NCBI GenBank assembly: GCA_963691705.1 | Contig: OY829539.1 | Coordinates: 64,501 to 128,500, forward strand | Direction of reading: 5' to 3' | From: Viola odorata | Taxonomy: Eukaryota; Streptophyta; Magnoliopsida; Malpighiales; Violaceae | Length of the DNA stretch: 64,000 nt | Shown: positions 45,672-57,433 of the stretch, one piece after another | How positions within the stretch are numbered: position 1 is the first letter of the stretch | Layout: every line of letters begins with the position of its first letter | Notes under the pieces: generated by a model | Databases searched by the model: none | Told to the model about the DNA's origin: nothing | Seen by the model: only the letters and a program-made list of their open reading frames with translations | Translations under genes and position numbers: made by a program

Positions 45672-46608
45672 ATGACATATCTCCATTTGATGCAGGTAAC
45701 GGACTACCCCAATAAGTGGATTCGAGGACGAATCATCTCGAACGGGGAGGAGATGATATGTTCACGGACCTTTCACCTCCACAAGCCGAAGACACTGGCC
45801 CGACAGGACCGATAACACGCAGCCGGATAAGGAAATTAGCCCTTTGGTTCACGCACGAAACGGGCAAGGATCAACCAAATGTTAAGAATCGAGTCCTAAC
45901 AGTGCTCGTGCACAATACCAAACACGATGGGTATTCCACCAAGCTAACGGTATAGCTATCGCAAGCCAGCGTCAGGGCCTTGACACAAGCTACCGGAACG
46001 GAAGACCTAACGGGAGACACTGTCGGATGTTATCAGGAGAAGTACCAACGGGAACCTATCGGATCCGCCAGGCTAATGGGTCAGAGACCTAACGGGGACC
46101 CTAACGGAAGCATTGCCGACCTGACGGGAGACACTGTCGGATGTTACTAGGAGAAGTACTATAGAAGACCTAACGGGAACCTATCGGGTCTGTCAGGCTA
46201 ACGGGTCAAGGATCTAACGGAGGACCTAAATGGAAGCACTGTCTAGAAATGCCACCTCATTTATCCTAAAGGCTCCCACCCTTTTTATTTTGTGTACTAG
46301 TATAAGTAGCACTTTTTTTTGCTCCTTGTCTCGGCAGTTTAGTTTTGAGTGAATATTGTCGAATGAGATAACTCCTCTTTCTTCACCCCAAACTCTTCTT
46401 GTAAACTTCTAAGTTTGATGGTGCTTTGATACTTTGCAAGTAAAACGTAAACCATCAAACTTTTATTTTATGTATTCGAATTACAAGTTGTTCTGTTCTT
46501 GTCTTTCTTATCTTTGTTTGGTTATTGGTTCATTTGTTATTGGATAAACTCTTCAGTTAGATCCTCTCAAGCTCCATATACAGTTCGATCCTGGGTCGGA
46601 TCATATCA
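45672..46608 (+). mobile_element. Chromovirus-like pol end and LTR remnant
   Basis: A short frame reads DSRTNHLERGGDDMFTD, then GPTGPITRSRIRKLALWF. GPITRSR-type ends close the pol protein of Tekay/Del-like chromoviruses. CGGGGAGGAGA (polypurine tract, 45743-45753) is followed by TGATATGTTC at 45754, and the sequence ends GATCATATCA at 46608, giving an 855-bp LTR with TGATATG/CATATCA ends. The LTR holds two copies of a roughly 120-bp repeat with ACGGGAGACACTGTCGGATG (45990-46250). Only about 80 bp of internal sequence remains. Confidence 0.5.
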
Positions 46609-48506
46609 GTGATGATGGTAATGATGCTAAAATTATGTTAATCAGAATAATGATGGTGTAATATGTTCTTTAGTAATAAAATAATAATGACGTAGGTGTT
46701 AGTTACTAATTAGCTCGCACCATGAACTATAAAATTTATCAATTGATAAAATAAAAAAATTAAGTTATTAATTTTTTTTTAAAAAAAAAAATCTTCAGAT
46801 TTTGAAAGAACAACCGTTTAAAAATTAAGAAGTACAAGTAAGGGGGTTAATTTTGCCCTTCAGCCAAAGCAACTACATATGCCTATGCCTTCATGGTATA
46901 ATTTAAGTGATCTCATACCTTCATTAATTACAAGAATTCTAGTTGGTGCAAAAATGTTGTATTAATGCAGCCCGTAAGAAACCCAGGTAACAGATAAAAT
47001 AAATTTGTATATCGCTTTTCATTTGTTAGAACTTAGAACATACTTTAATATAGGTAAATTGGTAATGATCATATACCACAATATTATATTTTAAAACTCT
47101 TAATCCCAACAACTGGACCGGTTACTGCACAGTTGGTAATTCGTTTGTTCTTTTTGAGACCTGCACTTTTTTTTATATTTTTTTTAATAATAAATCACTT
47201 TATTTGTCTACTTAATTTTATTTATTTATTTAATTTCTTTTATATATTTATTTTTTATTTTTTATTTTTTATTTTTAAATTTATTTTCTAAATTAGTATA
47301 ATTTTATATTATTTTTTTAAATATCAAACGAAAAATAATTAATTATAATTTATAAAAAAACTAATTGAAAAAAGAAAAATCCCCTCCTTTCCAGTCCGCC
47401 ACCATCTTCCTCCTGGAGACCCTTTTCATAATTTCTCCAAAGTTCCACTCTCCTCTCCCTTCACGTCAAATAACATTATTATAAGGATTAAGGATAAGCA
47501 GAACTTGTGTAATTTGATATTCTATCTCGTTTATGAACAGGCCTCGTTACCACCACACAACTACATACCCCACTTTCACCAATATACTTCCGTCATATTA
47601 GCTCGATATTGGATTGTATATATGTATGAAAATATTTAATTAGGAGACTAGTTTTTTTTCCTTCAGAAATCATAATTATTTTTTATTTAGTTTTAGTTGA
47701 TTTTTCCTTTTTTTATATAAATTAAATAAGACCCACTGTTAACTATAAAAGTACACACTTTTATTTTATGTAGGAAAGTGTCATGTCACTTTTTCTCACA
47801 TCACATTGGACACACAATTTTTCTTAAAATAGGAAAAAATTACACGTGTCAAATTATAATTATTGAATGTAGAGTAAAAGTGGTTCTTCTTCTCTTGATT
47901 CCTCTGATTAATGAATCTGTCTTCACTCCGGATTTGAATTTAAACTTGAGTTGAAAAACAAAACAAAATCATAATTATTTTTTAGATGATGAGAATGCTC
48001 AATTAAGGAGGAAATTTGCTTGTCTACACACATGACATTTACGAAACTATAATTTTTTAGATATTAAATTTTCAGATTTTAATTAATTTTCTTTTTAATT
48101 TGGTATAATTTAACTAAATATTATAAACAAAATGTGCAATTAGAGTCTAATCTTTAATTGGAAATGTTGGAGGGGGTAATTCTATAAGTATTTTTGAAAT
48201 AAAATAAAAAACGTTGAGTAACAATGGTGACTCAGTTAATTAACGGGTGTGGGACTTTTTTTGGGAAACAGAAAGTTGTGGGATGGATGTGTCAACAAAG
48301 TGATAGTTGTGGGGCTGATTTGGGAAGAGAGTGGTTGTTGCGGGACTGATCTGTCTTTTTCCCTTTTTTCAAAACTATTTTCTTTTATCTTTCTTCGCTC
48401 CATTTCTGTCCTCTCGATACCAAGAAAAAACACACCTTCCCACAATTTTTTTTTTTAAGAAAATAAAGTCTTTGCTCCCTTTTCAATTCATCTATCTTCC
48501 TCCATA
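46609..48506. other. AT-rich intergenic DNA
   Basis: 1.9 kb with no gene, RNA or clear transposon ends on either strand. T-rich runs and short open stretches at 48236-48648 have no protein-like features. Confidence 0.45.
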
Positions 48507-48511
48507 CTTCT

Positions 48512-49005
48512 TGATAATACATAATCAGGCTATAGGGGCATTATGGACCCCCCCACCCCCCCCCCCCCCCCCCCCCCCCCCCGAGGGGGACCACTGCCAA
48601 CGTGTCAGTCAAACTACGGCCAACGCGTCTCTTGGGGCTAACGGCTAGCATACGGTCTAACGGACCCGATAGGCGTCTGTGGGCGACACGTGTCCCGCTA
48701 ACGGACTCGGCGTCCTGGCGACACGTGTCCCACCGACTCAAGTGGAAAAGGCCTATAAATACCCCCCCATCACCCACTAACGGGAGGTAAGCACCTCAAC
48801 CGCACTATTCACTAAGATCCTTTACTATTCACACATCTCTCGCACTAACTTGACCGTCGGAGCCTCTACGTCGGAGGCCCCCTCCGGTGCTTTTCAGATA
48901 CCACGTGGCAAGCCGGACCCAACGAAGCGACCCACTCAGCAACCACAGATCCACCCCATCCAACGCATTTACCCTTTAACCCACACCCCGTATCCTAGAT
49001 TATCA
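48512..49005 (+). repeat. 5' LTR of the Tat element
   Basis: 494 bp. It has a poly-C run interrupted once near 48548-48582 and a TATA box in GCCTATAAATACC (48751-48763). The ATTGGTGCTCTCGTTGAGA primer-binding region follows its end. It contains two GGCGACACGTGTCCC copies, where the 3' LTR has one. Confidence 0.9.
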
Positions 49006-49100
49006 TATTGGTGCTCTCGTTGAGAGTCTGAGATTGTTAAGTGAGTCTACCTTGAGATCCAGGCTCACCTACCCCAACACCGAACGAAATACTCCGCAGA

Positions 49101-50752
49101 ATGACATCTGACCGGAACCCTCAACCATTTACACCCCTCGGGGAAACAAAGGCATCCCTCCATAACTTTTTCATAGATCCTCCCCGCGCACCGTGGTCAG
49201 AAATCCATCAGGCACCCCTAAGAGCCCCTACGGTCCCCTTAGGCCGCCGACTGGATTTCTCCGCCAATCAAGGAGCTGGTCACCCGATAGCAATGACAGA
49301 TAGGGCCGAAGTCAACAACTCTCCCCTACCGACAGCCTATCAGTGGAGACGCAGGGACTAGCACCCCCGTCGTGGAGATACCCAGAGCCAGCGCCTTTAA
49401 CACCGTTCTCCCCCACACCGAGACAGCTCTCCTTCACCGAAGGATAGACCAGATCCTAGCCTTACTAACCACAAGAATCCCGCAGCAGGAAAACCAGACG
49501 AATGCTCCCTCGGGACCACCTGTTCCCCCTTCTCCACGGACCTTCCCAACGGGCCCGCACCTTTTCGCCAATTACCGGCCAACGACAGGGAGGAAGAACG
49601 CCCCCGATCCATGTCATCTCGCGACCGGAAGGAGCGGGACGGAAACCCGAAAAGTCCTCTGACCTACCGGGTCCGTAAGTACAAGGTTGACCGACAAACC
49701 AAGATCCCAGCGGACGTTTATGCCGGCCTAACCAACCCCGTTATCCATCTAACACGGGTAAAGAGCTTTCCAGACTTCAAGGGATGAGGCGCTCTGTTAG
49801 ATTTTCGTGCTCTCCCTAGCTGGGATAGCTAGCACGTGGTATGAGGCACTACCTCCAGGCTCGATCGACAGTTTTGCAAAATTAGAAAAGAAATTCTTGA
49901 GCAGGTTTAGCACGACAATTCCTCTGAAGAAAACATCTGCGGCACTCTTTGACGTCATTCGGGGACATGATGAGTCCCTTAAGGCATACCTAGAGCGATT
50001 CAACGCGGAACTCGATCAAACGGCAGACGCCACCATTGACTTCGCGACAGAGGCATTAAGAAGGAACTGTGGATACAACAAGCTGGGAGATATGCTCACC
50101 ACTGACCCCCCCGCTCACTCTAGACCTTCTGCAAGCCAAGGCAAGCAAATACATTAAGATGGAGGAAGAAGATTTCCTGAGGGGGCGCGGCAGAGAGATC
50201 TCCCCTCAGCCGACGGCGCAAGAGATGGTTGCCCCGGCTGCAGACACAAGGGAACACCCGGCTATGGGGTATAGGGCCCGAAGAGCTGATCCCCGACAGA
50301 GAAGGCACGCGGATAACCGAATGGGGAGAGAGAGAAATCTCCAACCCGGCAGACAGACGTATGTAGCATCCCCCATCAACTCGCCGCTGGGACGGAGGAC
50401 GGAAATCCTAGCTGTTATCGAAAGCAAGGGTTTGCCAATCCGATACCCCTTCACCAGACCCGGCGACCTTGTCGGAGGCAACCGAGGCCTCTACTGTCGC
50501 TTCCACAAAGCTAACGGCCACGACACCGAAGGGTGTCGATCATTGAAAGCGGCTATCGAGTGATTGGTAGAGGGAGGCCACTTACCAGAATACAACCCCC
50601 ATACGCGGCCCATCGGCGACCCACCGACACCGGGATCAGGGCGTAACGAAAGGCAAATCGCTACCGGTCCAAACGCCATCCCGGTACCCCGCGCAAAAGG
50701 CAGAGAGGTGCTGCTAACATCCGAAGGTGGGGACAGAATGATCACTTCATAG
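49101..50752 (+). pseudogene. Tat gag, frameshifted
   Basis: Gag forms the particle that packages the element RNA. Pieces of the frame are open in turn at 49101-49361, 49372-49662, 49807-50157 and 50069-50752. The capsid core reads LAGIASTWYEALPPGSIDSF, KLEKKFLSRF, ESLKAYLERFNAEL and ATEALRRNCGYNKLGDML. The nucleocapsid knuckle is the Tat variant YCRFHKANGHDTEGC near 50493-50537. Two or three frameshifts and a TGA near 50561 separate the parts. The ATG at 49101 (MTSDRNPQPFTPLG) is the likely start, about 95 bases past the LTR. Confidence 0.8.
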
Positions 50753-50850
50753 CAGGTGGGGCAGTTAACCCCCCGGAAACCCCCGTTGGTGATAAGCGAA
50801 AATGCGAACTATCAACGACCGATGACGGCGGATTTGACCTCCTAGACCGA

Positions 50851-51890
50851 ATGACGCTATCCTTCTCCGAGGAAGATTGTAAAGGAGTGAGATACCCGCA
50901 GAATGATGCCCTCGTAGTCACGATGTTCGTTGAGGATTTCGGGGTAAGAAGAATCCTCGTAGACAATGGAAGCGTCGTTAACCTACTTTCGCTAGGGGCG
51001 TACGAGATCATGAAGAGACCGGAATTAGAATTTTTGCCATGTCAAAAACCCATCATCGGTATTGACGGGATCGTTATTCCGATAGTAGGGATCGCTTTCC
51101 TATCGGTACGATTTCGGGAGGACACTTCAAGAAGGTTAGAGCGGCAGCTATTTATGATAATCGACCTCAACTTGCCCTACAACGCCATCCTTGGGCGCCC
51201 CTTCCTAAACACCTTCGGAGCCGTTGTCTCCGAACGACATCTAAAGCTGAAATTCCCTTCTTGGGATGGCGCTATCGTTATCGGAGGCGACCAGAAGATA
51301 GCCACTGAGTGCTATCTCACCATGATAGGGGGTAACTGTGATGAGTACGTCTGCGTAGCCAACGACCCCCTAGAAGTGGGGGACGACGAGAGACGAACCC
51401 AACCACTAGAAAATATGATACCAGTACCGGTAGAAGGAATGCCCACAGAGAACTTCCTTGTCAGCGAAAAGCTAAGTCCAGCGGAGCGACAACAGCTGAC
51501 ACGATTGCTAAACAAATGCTGGGGGGAGTTCGCATGGGCATCCACAATCATGCCAGGCATCTCGAGAGAAGTGGCCGAGCATCAGTTGAATGTGAATCCG
51601 GAAGCAAAACCGGTGCAGCAAAAGCGCAGAGCTTTCTCCAGGGAAAAAGCTGACGCCATAGAAAAGGAGGTAGCCAGGCTCCTACGGGCAAACTTCATTC
51701 GAGAAGTCCAGTATCCGCTATGGCTGGCCAACCCTGTGGTTGTCCCTAAAGCAAACGGAGAATGGAGAATGTGCATCGACTTCACCTCTCTGAATGAGGC
51801 TTGTCCGAAAGACTGCCTCCTTCTACCCCAAATCGAGCAATTAGTAGACCAAACGACCGGTTATGAGTTCTTAAGCTCTTGGACGCAAAT
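50851..51890 (+). pseudogene. Tat protease and start of reverse transcriptase
   Basis: The protease active site LVDNGSVVNLLSLGAYEIMK near 50959 keeps the catalytic Asp in D-N-G-S, and NLPYNAILGRPFLN follows as the flap-side motif. RT begins with KPVQQKRRAFSREKADAIEK, LLRANFIREVQYPLWLAN and GEWRMCIDFTSLNEACPKDC. A one-base shift near 51880 moves the frame before the LDANSGYHQI motif, so the polyprotein is broken here although both halves are well kept. Confidence 0.85.
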
Positions 51891-52490
51891 TCGGGATATC
51901 ACCAAATACCGATGACGGTAGAGAACGAGGAGAAAATAGCTTTCATAACGCTAGCCGGAACATATTGCTACCGCGCTATGCCGTTCGGTTTGAAAAATAC
52001 AGGGGCAACCTTCCAGCGAACAGCAAACAAAATCTTCAAGGATCATCTGGGCAGAAACCTCGAGGTATACGTCGACGACATGTTGGTAAAAAGCAAGAGC
52101 TTTGAGGGTCACCTGATCGACCTAGCGGAAACATTCCAGACCATGCAGACATTGGGTATGAAGCTTAACCCGAATATATGCATGTTCGCCTTCCAGACGG
52201 GAAAATTCTTAGGATACGTCGTTAGCCGAGAGGGAATCCTGCCCAATCCCGTCAAGCTAAAGGTCATCCACGACATGATATCCCCCCGAAACATCAATGA
52301 GGTCCAACAACTCACTGGTAGAGTGATAGCCCCAAGTCACTTTATCGCGAAGCAAGGTGAGCGATGCCTCCTTTTCTTTAAACTCATTTGGAAGAAGGTT
52401 CTGTTCGGATGGACGGAAGATTGCGAGAACGCCTTCTCAGATCTGAAGGAATATCTCACATCCGACCTACTACTCAAACGGCTAGAGTAA
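51879..52490 (+). pseudogene. Tat reverse transcriptase, catalytic part
   Basis: Copies the element RNA into DNA. It reads LDANSGYHQIPM, TYCYRAMPFGLKNTGATFQR and the catalytic box LEVYVDDMLVKS near 52059-52094, followed by the thumb (GMKLNPNICMFAFQTGKFLG, ISPRNINEVQQLTGR). The catalytic Asp pair is intact. A TAA near 52488 interrupts before the first RNase H. Confidence 0.85.
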
Positions 52491-53810
52491 GGGGATTTCC
52501 TCTTTTTATACCTCGGTGCAGCCGACGAGGCAGTTAGCGCCGTTTTGATGCGAGACGAAAGGGGAATCCACAAACCCATCTACTTCATCAGTAAAATATT
52601 AAAAGACGCCGAGCTGCGATACAGCAGAGTAGAGAAGGTAGCTCTAACCCTAGTACAAGCAACCCGAAAGATGGCGCGCTATTTTCAGGCACATTCGGTC
52701 ATTGTCCTAACGGACCAACCATTGCAAAAAATCTTTAAGAAACTAGAAACTTCAGGGCGAATGGTCATTTGGGCCGTCGAGCTGGAGCAGCACGGCCTAC
52801 AATACCAATCAAGGCCATCGATCAAGGCGCAACCTTTAGCTGACTTCATCGCTGAATGCACATTCTCAGGCGAGCCGTCCCTCGAGCCAAAAGCAACTGA
52901 CTCTGAAGACACGGACTCACCCTACCCCGAAGATGGAGACAGATGGGCCATTTTTGTCGACGGAGCTAAGAACCAAGAATCTGCCGGGGCGGGCATCATT
53001 GCCTCCGGACCAGAAGGGTTCAAGCTACGTTATGCCTTAAGAATTTTGAAGCCGTTGTCAAACAACGCCGCAGAATACGAGGCACTTTTGGCTGACCTAC
53101 GTATCACGAAAGACTTAGCGGTGAAAAGAGCGCATGAGCAGAACGAAACCGAAGAGCCACACCTAGAGTTATACGGCGACTCAAAACTGATAGTAGACCA
53201 AGTCAACAGCCAGGCACAGGCAAGAGACCCCATAATGATCCGATACCTCGCAAAGGCCAAGAAGGAACTAGCGTCTATCGAAAAGCAGGGCATTCGGGTA
53301 AATATCAAGCACATTCCGAGAGAGGAAAACATCGAGACCGATGAGATTGCAAAACTGGTCGCGGATCCTATCGCTGCCATGCCCAAGGATGTTATGATAG
53401 AGGAAATCCTAACTCCTTCATTTATGGAGGAACAACTCACTCTATGCATCGAAGAGGATGAAAATGACTGGCGCGCGCCCGTTATCAAATATCTGAAACA
53501 CAGCATCTTGCCGAAAGACCCTACGGCAAAAATAAAAATTCTCAAACGGGCAGCAAGATGTTCTATGTTCGACGGAGACCTGATTCGTCGCTGTTTCTCA
53601 CATCCAGCAGCCAAATGCCTATCAGAGGAAGAAGGACACTATACCCTGCGAGAAATCCAAGAGGGTATCTATGGCATGCATGCCTCTGGAGGGACTATGG
53701 CAGCACAAGTCCTCCGCAATGGATTCTATTGGCCAACAATCCGGAGGGATTGTGAAGTCTTTGTGAGGACCTGCCAGAAGTGCCAAGAATTTGCAAGGAT
53801 CCCGAGGTAA
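52491..53810 (+). pseudogene. Tat dual RNase H and integrase zinc region
   Basis: The first, retroviral-type RNase H reads YLGAADEAVSAVLMRDERG, YFISKILKDAELRYSRVEK and HSVIVLTDQPLQKIF. A second, archaeal-type RNase H follows at about 52940-53390 with FVDGAKNQESAGAGI, NAAEYEALLADLR, LYGDSKLIVDQVNSQ and IPREENIETDEIAKL, keeping the D-E-D-D set. Two RNase H domains in tandem identify the Tat lineage. The frame then enters the integrase HHCC region (GMHASGGTMAAQVL, CEVFVRTCQKCQEF) and stops at a TAA at 53808-53810. The whole piece from 52545 is open for 421 codons. Confidence 0.9.
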
Positions 53811-54728
53811 CCGGCCACGGAGATATCGGCAATAGTTAGCCCCTGCCCGTTTTCCTAGTGGGGAATCGACATTATGGGACCGTTCCCGATAGCCCATCCG
53901 TAGCTAAAGTTCGTCATCCTAGTGGTAGACTACTTCACCAAGTAGTGAGAAGCAGAGGCCATCTCAGAAATCACAACAGAGAAAATGTGGGAATTCTTCA
54001 AAAACCAAGTAATTCTACGCTTCGGAATCCCAAGAATTCTAATCAGCGATAACGGCACACAGTTCACTAGCGGTTACTTCAAAAATCGATGCGAGGAATT
54101 CGGGATTGAATAGAGGTTCTCATTCGTGGCTCATCCACAGACTAACGGTCAAACAGAAGTCACCAACAGGACTATCTTGGGCGGAATCAAAAGAAACTTG
54201 GAAGGAGCACGCACAAAGTGGGCAGATGAGCTACCATACGTCATGTGGGCCTACCGAATGACAATTAAGGCCAACACGGGAGAAACCCCCTTCGCCCTAA
54301 CTTACGGTACTGAAGTCGTGACTCCGGTAGAGATCGGGGCCCTCAGCTTACGCATTAACTACTTCAATACAGAGCAGAACGAAGACAGGCTAAGGGAACG
54401 GCTCGACCTACTGCCAGAACTGCAAGAGCAAGCTTTGCTAAAAACACTACTCTATAAGCGGAAAATGGCCAAATATCACAACCGATGCATTAAGGAAAGG
54501 CTACTGAAAACAAACGTCTTGGTACTGCGCAGCAAAGAAGCCACTGGACCAAAGATAAAAAAGCTTTGCCCCAACTGGGATGGGCCCTTTCGGGTCGTCT
54601 GCGTTACTGGCAAAGGTGCCTATCAGCTAGAAAAACTCAATGGTACCCTTTTGCCTAACTCTTGGAATATAGCACACTTAAAACTATATCACCCAAGAGC
54701 GGATGTATTGCTTGCAAACTCTGCATAA
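53811..54728 (+). pseudogene. Tat integrase core and C-terminus
   Basis: In one frame with stops: WGIDIMGPFPIAHP (first Asp), VVDYFTK, ILISDNGTQFTSGYFKN (second Asp), then AHPQTNGQTEVTNRTILGG (Glu), WAYRMTIKANTGETPFALTYG and the C-terminal WDGPFRVVCVTGKGAYQLEK. The catalytic D-D-E residues can all be seen. Stops are TAG or TGA (before WGID, at KFVIL's upstream Gln, at FTKW, and before RFSFVAHP at 54112). From 54126 the frame is open for 200 codons to TAA at 54726. Confidence 0.85.
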
Positions 54729-54824
54729 ATAAACAGCACCGTGGACGTAGGCTTTAGGTGCCGAACCACGTTAAAAAATACGAGCGTCAATCATGCATTA
54801 TGAAAGGAGCATCGTGTCTCAAAA

Positions 54825-55790
54825 AGCCTTCACCGTTTGTTCAAACGGGCGACTTGGCATCCCATCTCCATTTTGATGAAAACGGGCGAATGGAGAGAGC
54901 TTCCGTTGTCAGCTGACCATATTCCGTTGGGTCTATTGGCCACAATACGTGTTAAGACCAACAAATAGCCTTCACCATTTGTTCAAACCGGTGACTTGGC
55001 ATCCCATCTCCGTTTTGATGAAAACGGGCGAATGGAGAGAGCTTGCGTTGTCAGCTGACCGTACTCCGTTCGGTCTACAATGGCCTAACGGTACGCGTTA
55101 AGTAACAAATAGCCTTCACCGTTTGTTCAAACGGGCGACTTGGCATCCCATCTCCATTTTGATGAAAACGGGCGAATGGAGAGAGCTTGCATTGTCAGCT
55201 GACCGTATTTCGTTGGGTCTATCGGCCACAATACGCGTTAAGACCAACAAATAGCCTTCACCGTTTGTTCAAACGGGCGACTTGGCATCCCATCTCCGTT
55301 TTGATGAAAACGGGCGAATGGAGAGAGCTTGCGTTGTCAGCTGACCGTACTCCGTTCGGTCTACAATGGCCTGACGGTACGCGTTAAGTAACAAATAGCC
55401 TTCACCGTTTGTTCAAACGGGCGACTTGGCATCCCATCTCCGTTTTAATGAAAACGGGCGAATGGAGAGAGCTTGCGTTGTCAGCTGACCATATTCCGTT
55501 GGGTCTATCGGCCACGATACGCATTAAGACCAACAAATAGCCTTCACCATTTGTTCAAACGGGCGACTTGGCATTCCATCTCTGTTTTAATGAAAAATGG
55601 GCAAATGGAGAGAGCTTACGTTGTCAGCTGATCGTATTTCGTTGGGTCTATCGGCCACGATACGCGTTAACACAGACATGTACACAAAATCCCATCCCTG
55701 TTTTCACAAACAGACGGATGAAGAGAGCTGTTTTGTCAGCTGACGGTATTCCGTTGGGTCTACAATGGCCTGACAATACTCGTTAATACA
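54825..55790. repeat. Tandem repeats of about 143 bp in alternating A/B order between sense and antisense ORFs
   Basis: Units start (AGCCTTCACC) near 54825, 54967, 55111, 55253, 55397 and 55539, with a partial unit near 55680. Spacing alternates 142 and 144. Two unit types alternate, one ending CCGTTGGGTCTATCGGCCAC and the other CCGTTCGGTCTACAATGGCC, so the true period is about 286 bp. Each unit has two short perfect inverted repeats, CCGTTTGTTCAAACGG and CCGTTTTGATGAAAACGG. The array lies exactly where sense pol and antisense ORFs converge. Confidence 0.85.
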
Positions 55791-55877
55791 TGGAAAAATT
55801 GCAAAATCTAAACGGAAAGAAATTTTATTCATAGGGGGGCCATACGGTATCTACAAAGATAAAAAAGCAACTACCAT

Positions 55878-56228
55878 CTATTCATCATCACTAGGGAGGA
55901 GAGGAATGTCCATCAGAGTGCGAGAAACATCTTCAACCTTACCAGGAATGAGCGATAGAACGCGCAGAAAGCTTTCAAGAAAGATCTTCTTATTCCGAAG
56001 CATGCTGAGGGAGACCTCCACATGGAGAAGGGCGCTGCCAACGGTGTCTACCACCTTGAAATCCATTCGCCCATTCTTGGTAAGTAGTGGATCTGCAATC
56101 TCTTCCAAACCACGGATCTGCTCCTCAGTGGTTTGTATCATCTCATGGATAGCAAGAGAATCTCGAAGGGAATTCTTCTTCACCTTAGAAAGGAAAAACA
56201 AGAACTGTCCTAAGGTCTGCTCGTCCAT
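55878..56228 (-). CDS. Small antisense ORF A of the Tat element (116 aa)
   Basis: Reads MDEQTLGQFLFFLSKVKKN from the ATG at 56226-56228 to IPLLPSDDE and TAG at 55878, without a stop. The middle is predicted helical with regularly spaced hydrophobics (EMIQTTEEQIRGLEEIADPL, LHVEVSLSMLRNKKIFLESF), and the end is acidic. It resembles ORF B in layout: helical M-(I/L)-x5-E-x-I-x2-LE and PL, later (R/K)N(K/Q)(K/R), then IPxxPxDDE. A TATA box lies 75 bases upstream. No known domain is recognised. It is intact where the sense genes are not. It may be a non-conserved relic, but the TATA box, ATG and relation to ORF B argue for a real gene. Confidence 0.55.
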   Translation of the reverse strand: MDEQTLGQFLFFLSKVKKNSLRDSLAIHEMIQTTEEQIRGLEEIADPLLTKNGRMDFKVVDTVGSALLHVEVSLSMLRNKKIFLESFLRVLSLIPGKVEDVSRTLMDIPLLPSDDE

Positions 56229-56301
56229 AACGGCAAGAAACAAGCAAAGACGAGGAGGAAGAGGAGAGCAAAAGGTTAGTTCTGGCCAAACAAGTCACAG
56301 C

Positions 56302-56310
56302 CTATTTATA
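56302..56310 (-). promoter_or_regulatory. TATA box of antisense ORF A
   Basis: TATAAATAG (read on the minus strand) lies 75-80 bases before the ATG, a normal distance for a plant TATA box with a short leader. The same CCTATTTATA string precedes ORF B. Confidence 0.5.
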
Positions 56311-56694
56311 GAGGGCCTGACAATTAATGGCGCGGTTACAAAGGCACCTAAAAAGACACGACCATCAATAAAGGCGCCAAGGGAATACGCGACACTCCCC
56401 AGAAAAGAAGCGACCAGTGTGAAAAGCAACCAGCATTTATTGAAAGGCTACTAAATTCAGAAACCATCGCAGGCTAAGCAAAAACACTAGGGGAAGTTAT
56501 TCACTACCGGCAAAATTGCACACGGGCAAGGAGAGTCATCGGAACAACGATATGGCTAACGACAATAAGAGAAACAATACAAGCACGACGGTAAGTCCAA
56601 CGGAAACTGCACAAACACTACCCCAAAAGCTCAAACAAACACTCCTCTTTATTACAAAGCCATACGACATCTACAAATAGAAAAACAAAGGCAC

Positions 56695-57087
56695 TTAATC
56701 AGTAAAGCCATCTTCATCCTCATCATCATGAGGAGGTGAAGGAGGAATCCCCCTGATGGCAGCGGCAGTTGAGGTCAAGTCGGAAGAGGCTCCTCTCATT
56801 CCCTCCAGACAGCACTGCAACATAGCTCTTTGGTTCTTCAGAGCGGCCATGGTAGCTTGAACATAAGAAGCTGACACCGCCGCCCTCGAAACCACCGTGA
56901 GAGCATCGGGGTCTCTTTCCCTCGCATTATCCCGAAGACACACCAAGGGATGGAGCATGCTTTCCAGCAGATCGATGTCCTCAGAAATACGTGTCAGCAT
57001 ACGCCTCACGGCAGAGATGTCTCCCACGACGTGGCCCTTCACATGGCAGGCATTCGCGGCCAGATAATTTCTGGTCAAATCATCCAT
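56695..57087 (-). CDS. Small antisense ORF B of the Tat element (130 aa)
   Basis: Reads MDDLTRNYLAANACHVKGHV from the ATG at 57085-57087 to PPSPPHDDEDEDGFTD and TAA at 56695. Helix-forming segments (AVRRMLTRISEDIDLLESML, YVQATMAALKNQRAMLQCCL) and an acidic end give the same plan as ORF A, so the two are probably old duplicates. No stop inside. The in-frame start chosen is the ATG nearest the homologous start of ORF A; a non-ATG extension upstream is ignored. Function unknown. Confidence 0.55.
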   Translation of the reverse strand: MDDLTRNYLAANACHVKGHVVGDISAVRRMLTRISEDIDLLESMLHPLVCLRDNARERDPDALTVVSRAAVSASYVQATMAALKNQRAMLQCCLEGMRGASSDLTSTAAAIRGIPPSPPHDDEDEDGFTD

Positions 57088-57168
57088 GATCACAAAAGAA
57101 AAGAAGGGAAAATAGATAGAAGCAAGGAAAAAAAAGGGAGGCAAGTGAGGAAGATGAGAAGAAAGAAC

Positions 57169-57177
57169 CTATTTATA
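57169..57177 (-). promoter_or_regulatory. TATA box of antisense ORF B
   Basis: TATAAATAGG read on the minus strand, about 85 bases before the ATG of ORF B, the same motif and similar distance as for ORF A. Confidence 0.5.
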
Positions 57178-57433
57178 AATATACAAGCACCACCTCGAGA
57201 AACCAACCCAACGGTAATTTTCCAATGGTCACTAAGCATTCGGGCACAACAAGCCAAGCCCCGACGGGTTCAGGTCAGCTGAACAATCGACTCAGACATA
57301 GCAAATATTTTCACAACATTCCACATCAAAGCAGGAAAGCAAGTAGGAAGAGTCCGAAAAGTATTATTACAAACGGTGGAAATTCAAAAGATGTCCAGTC
57401 AAAATAGGAAAATACAAAGATCATGGAGGAGAA

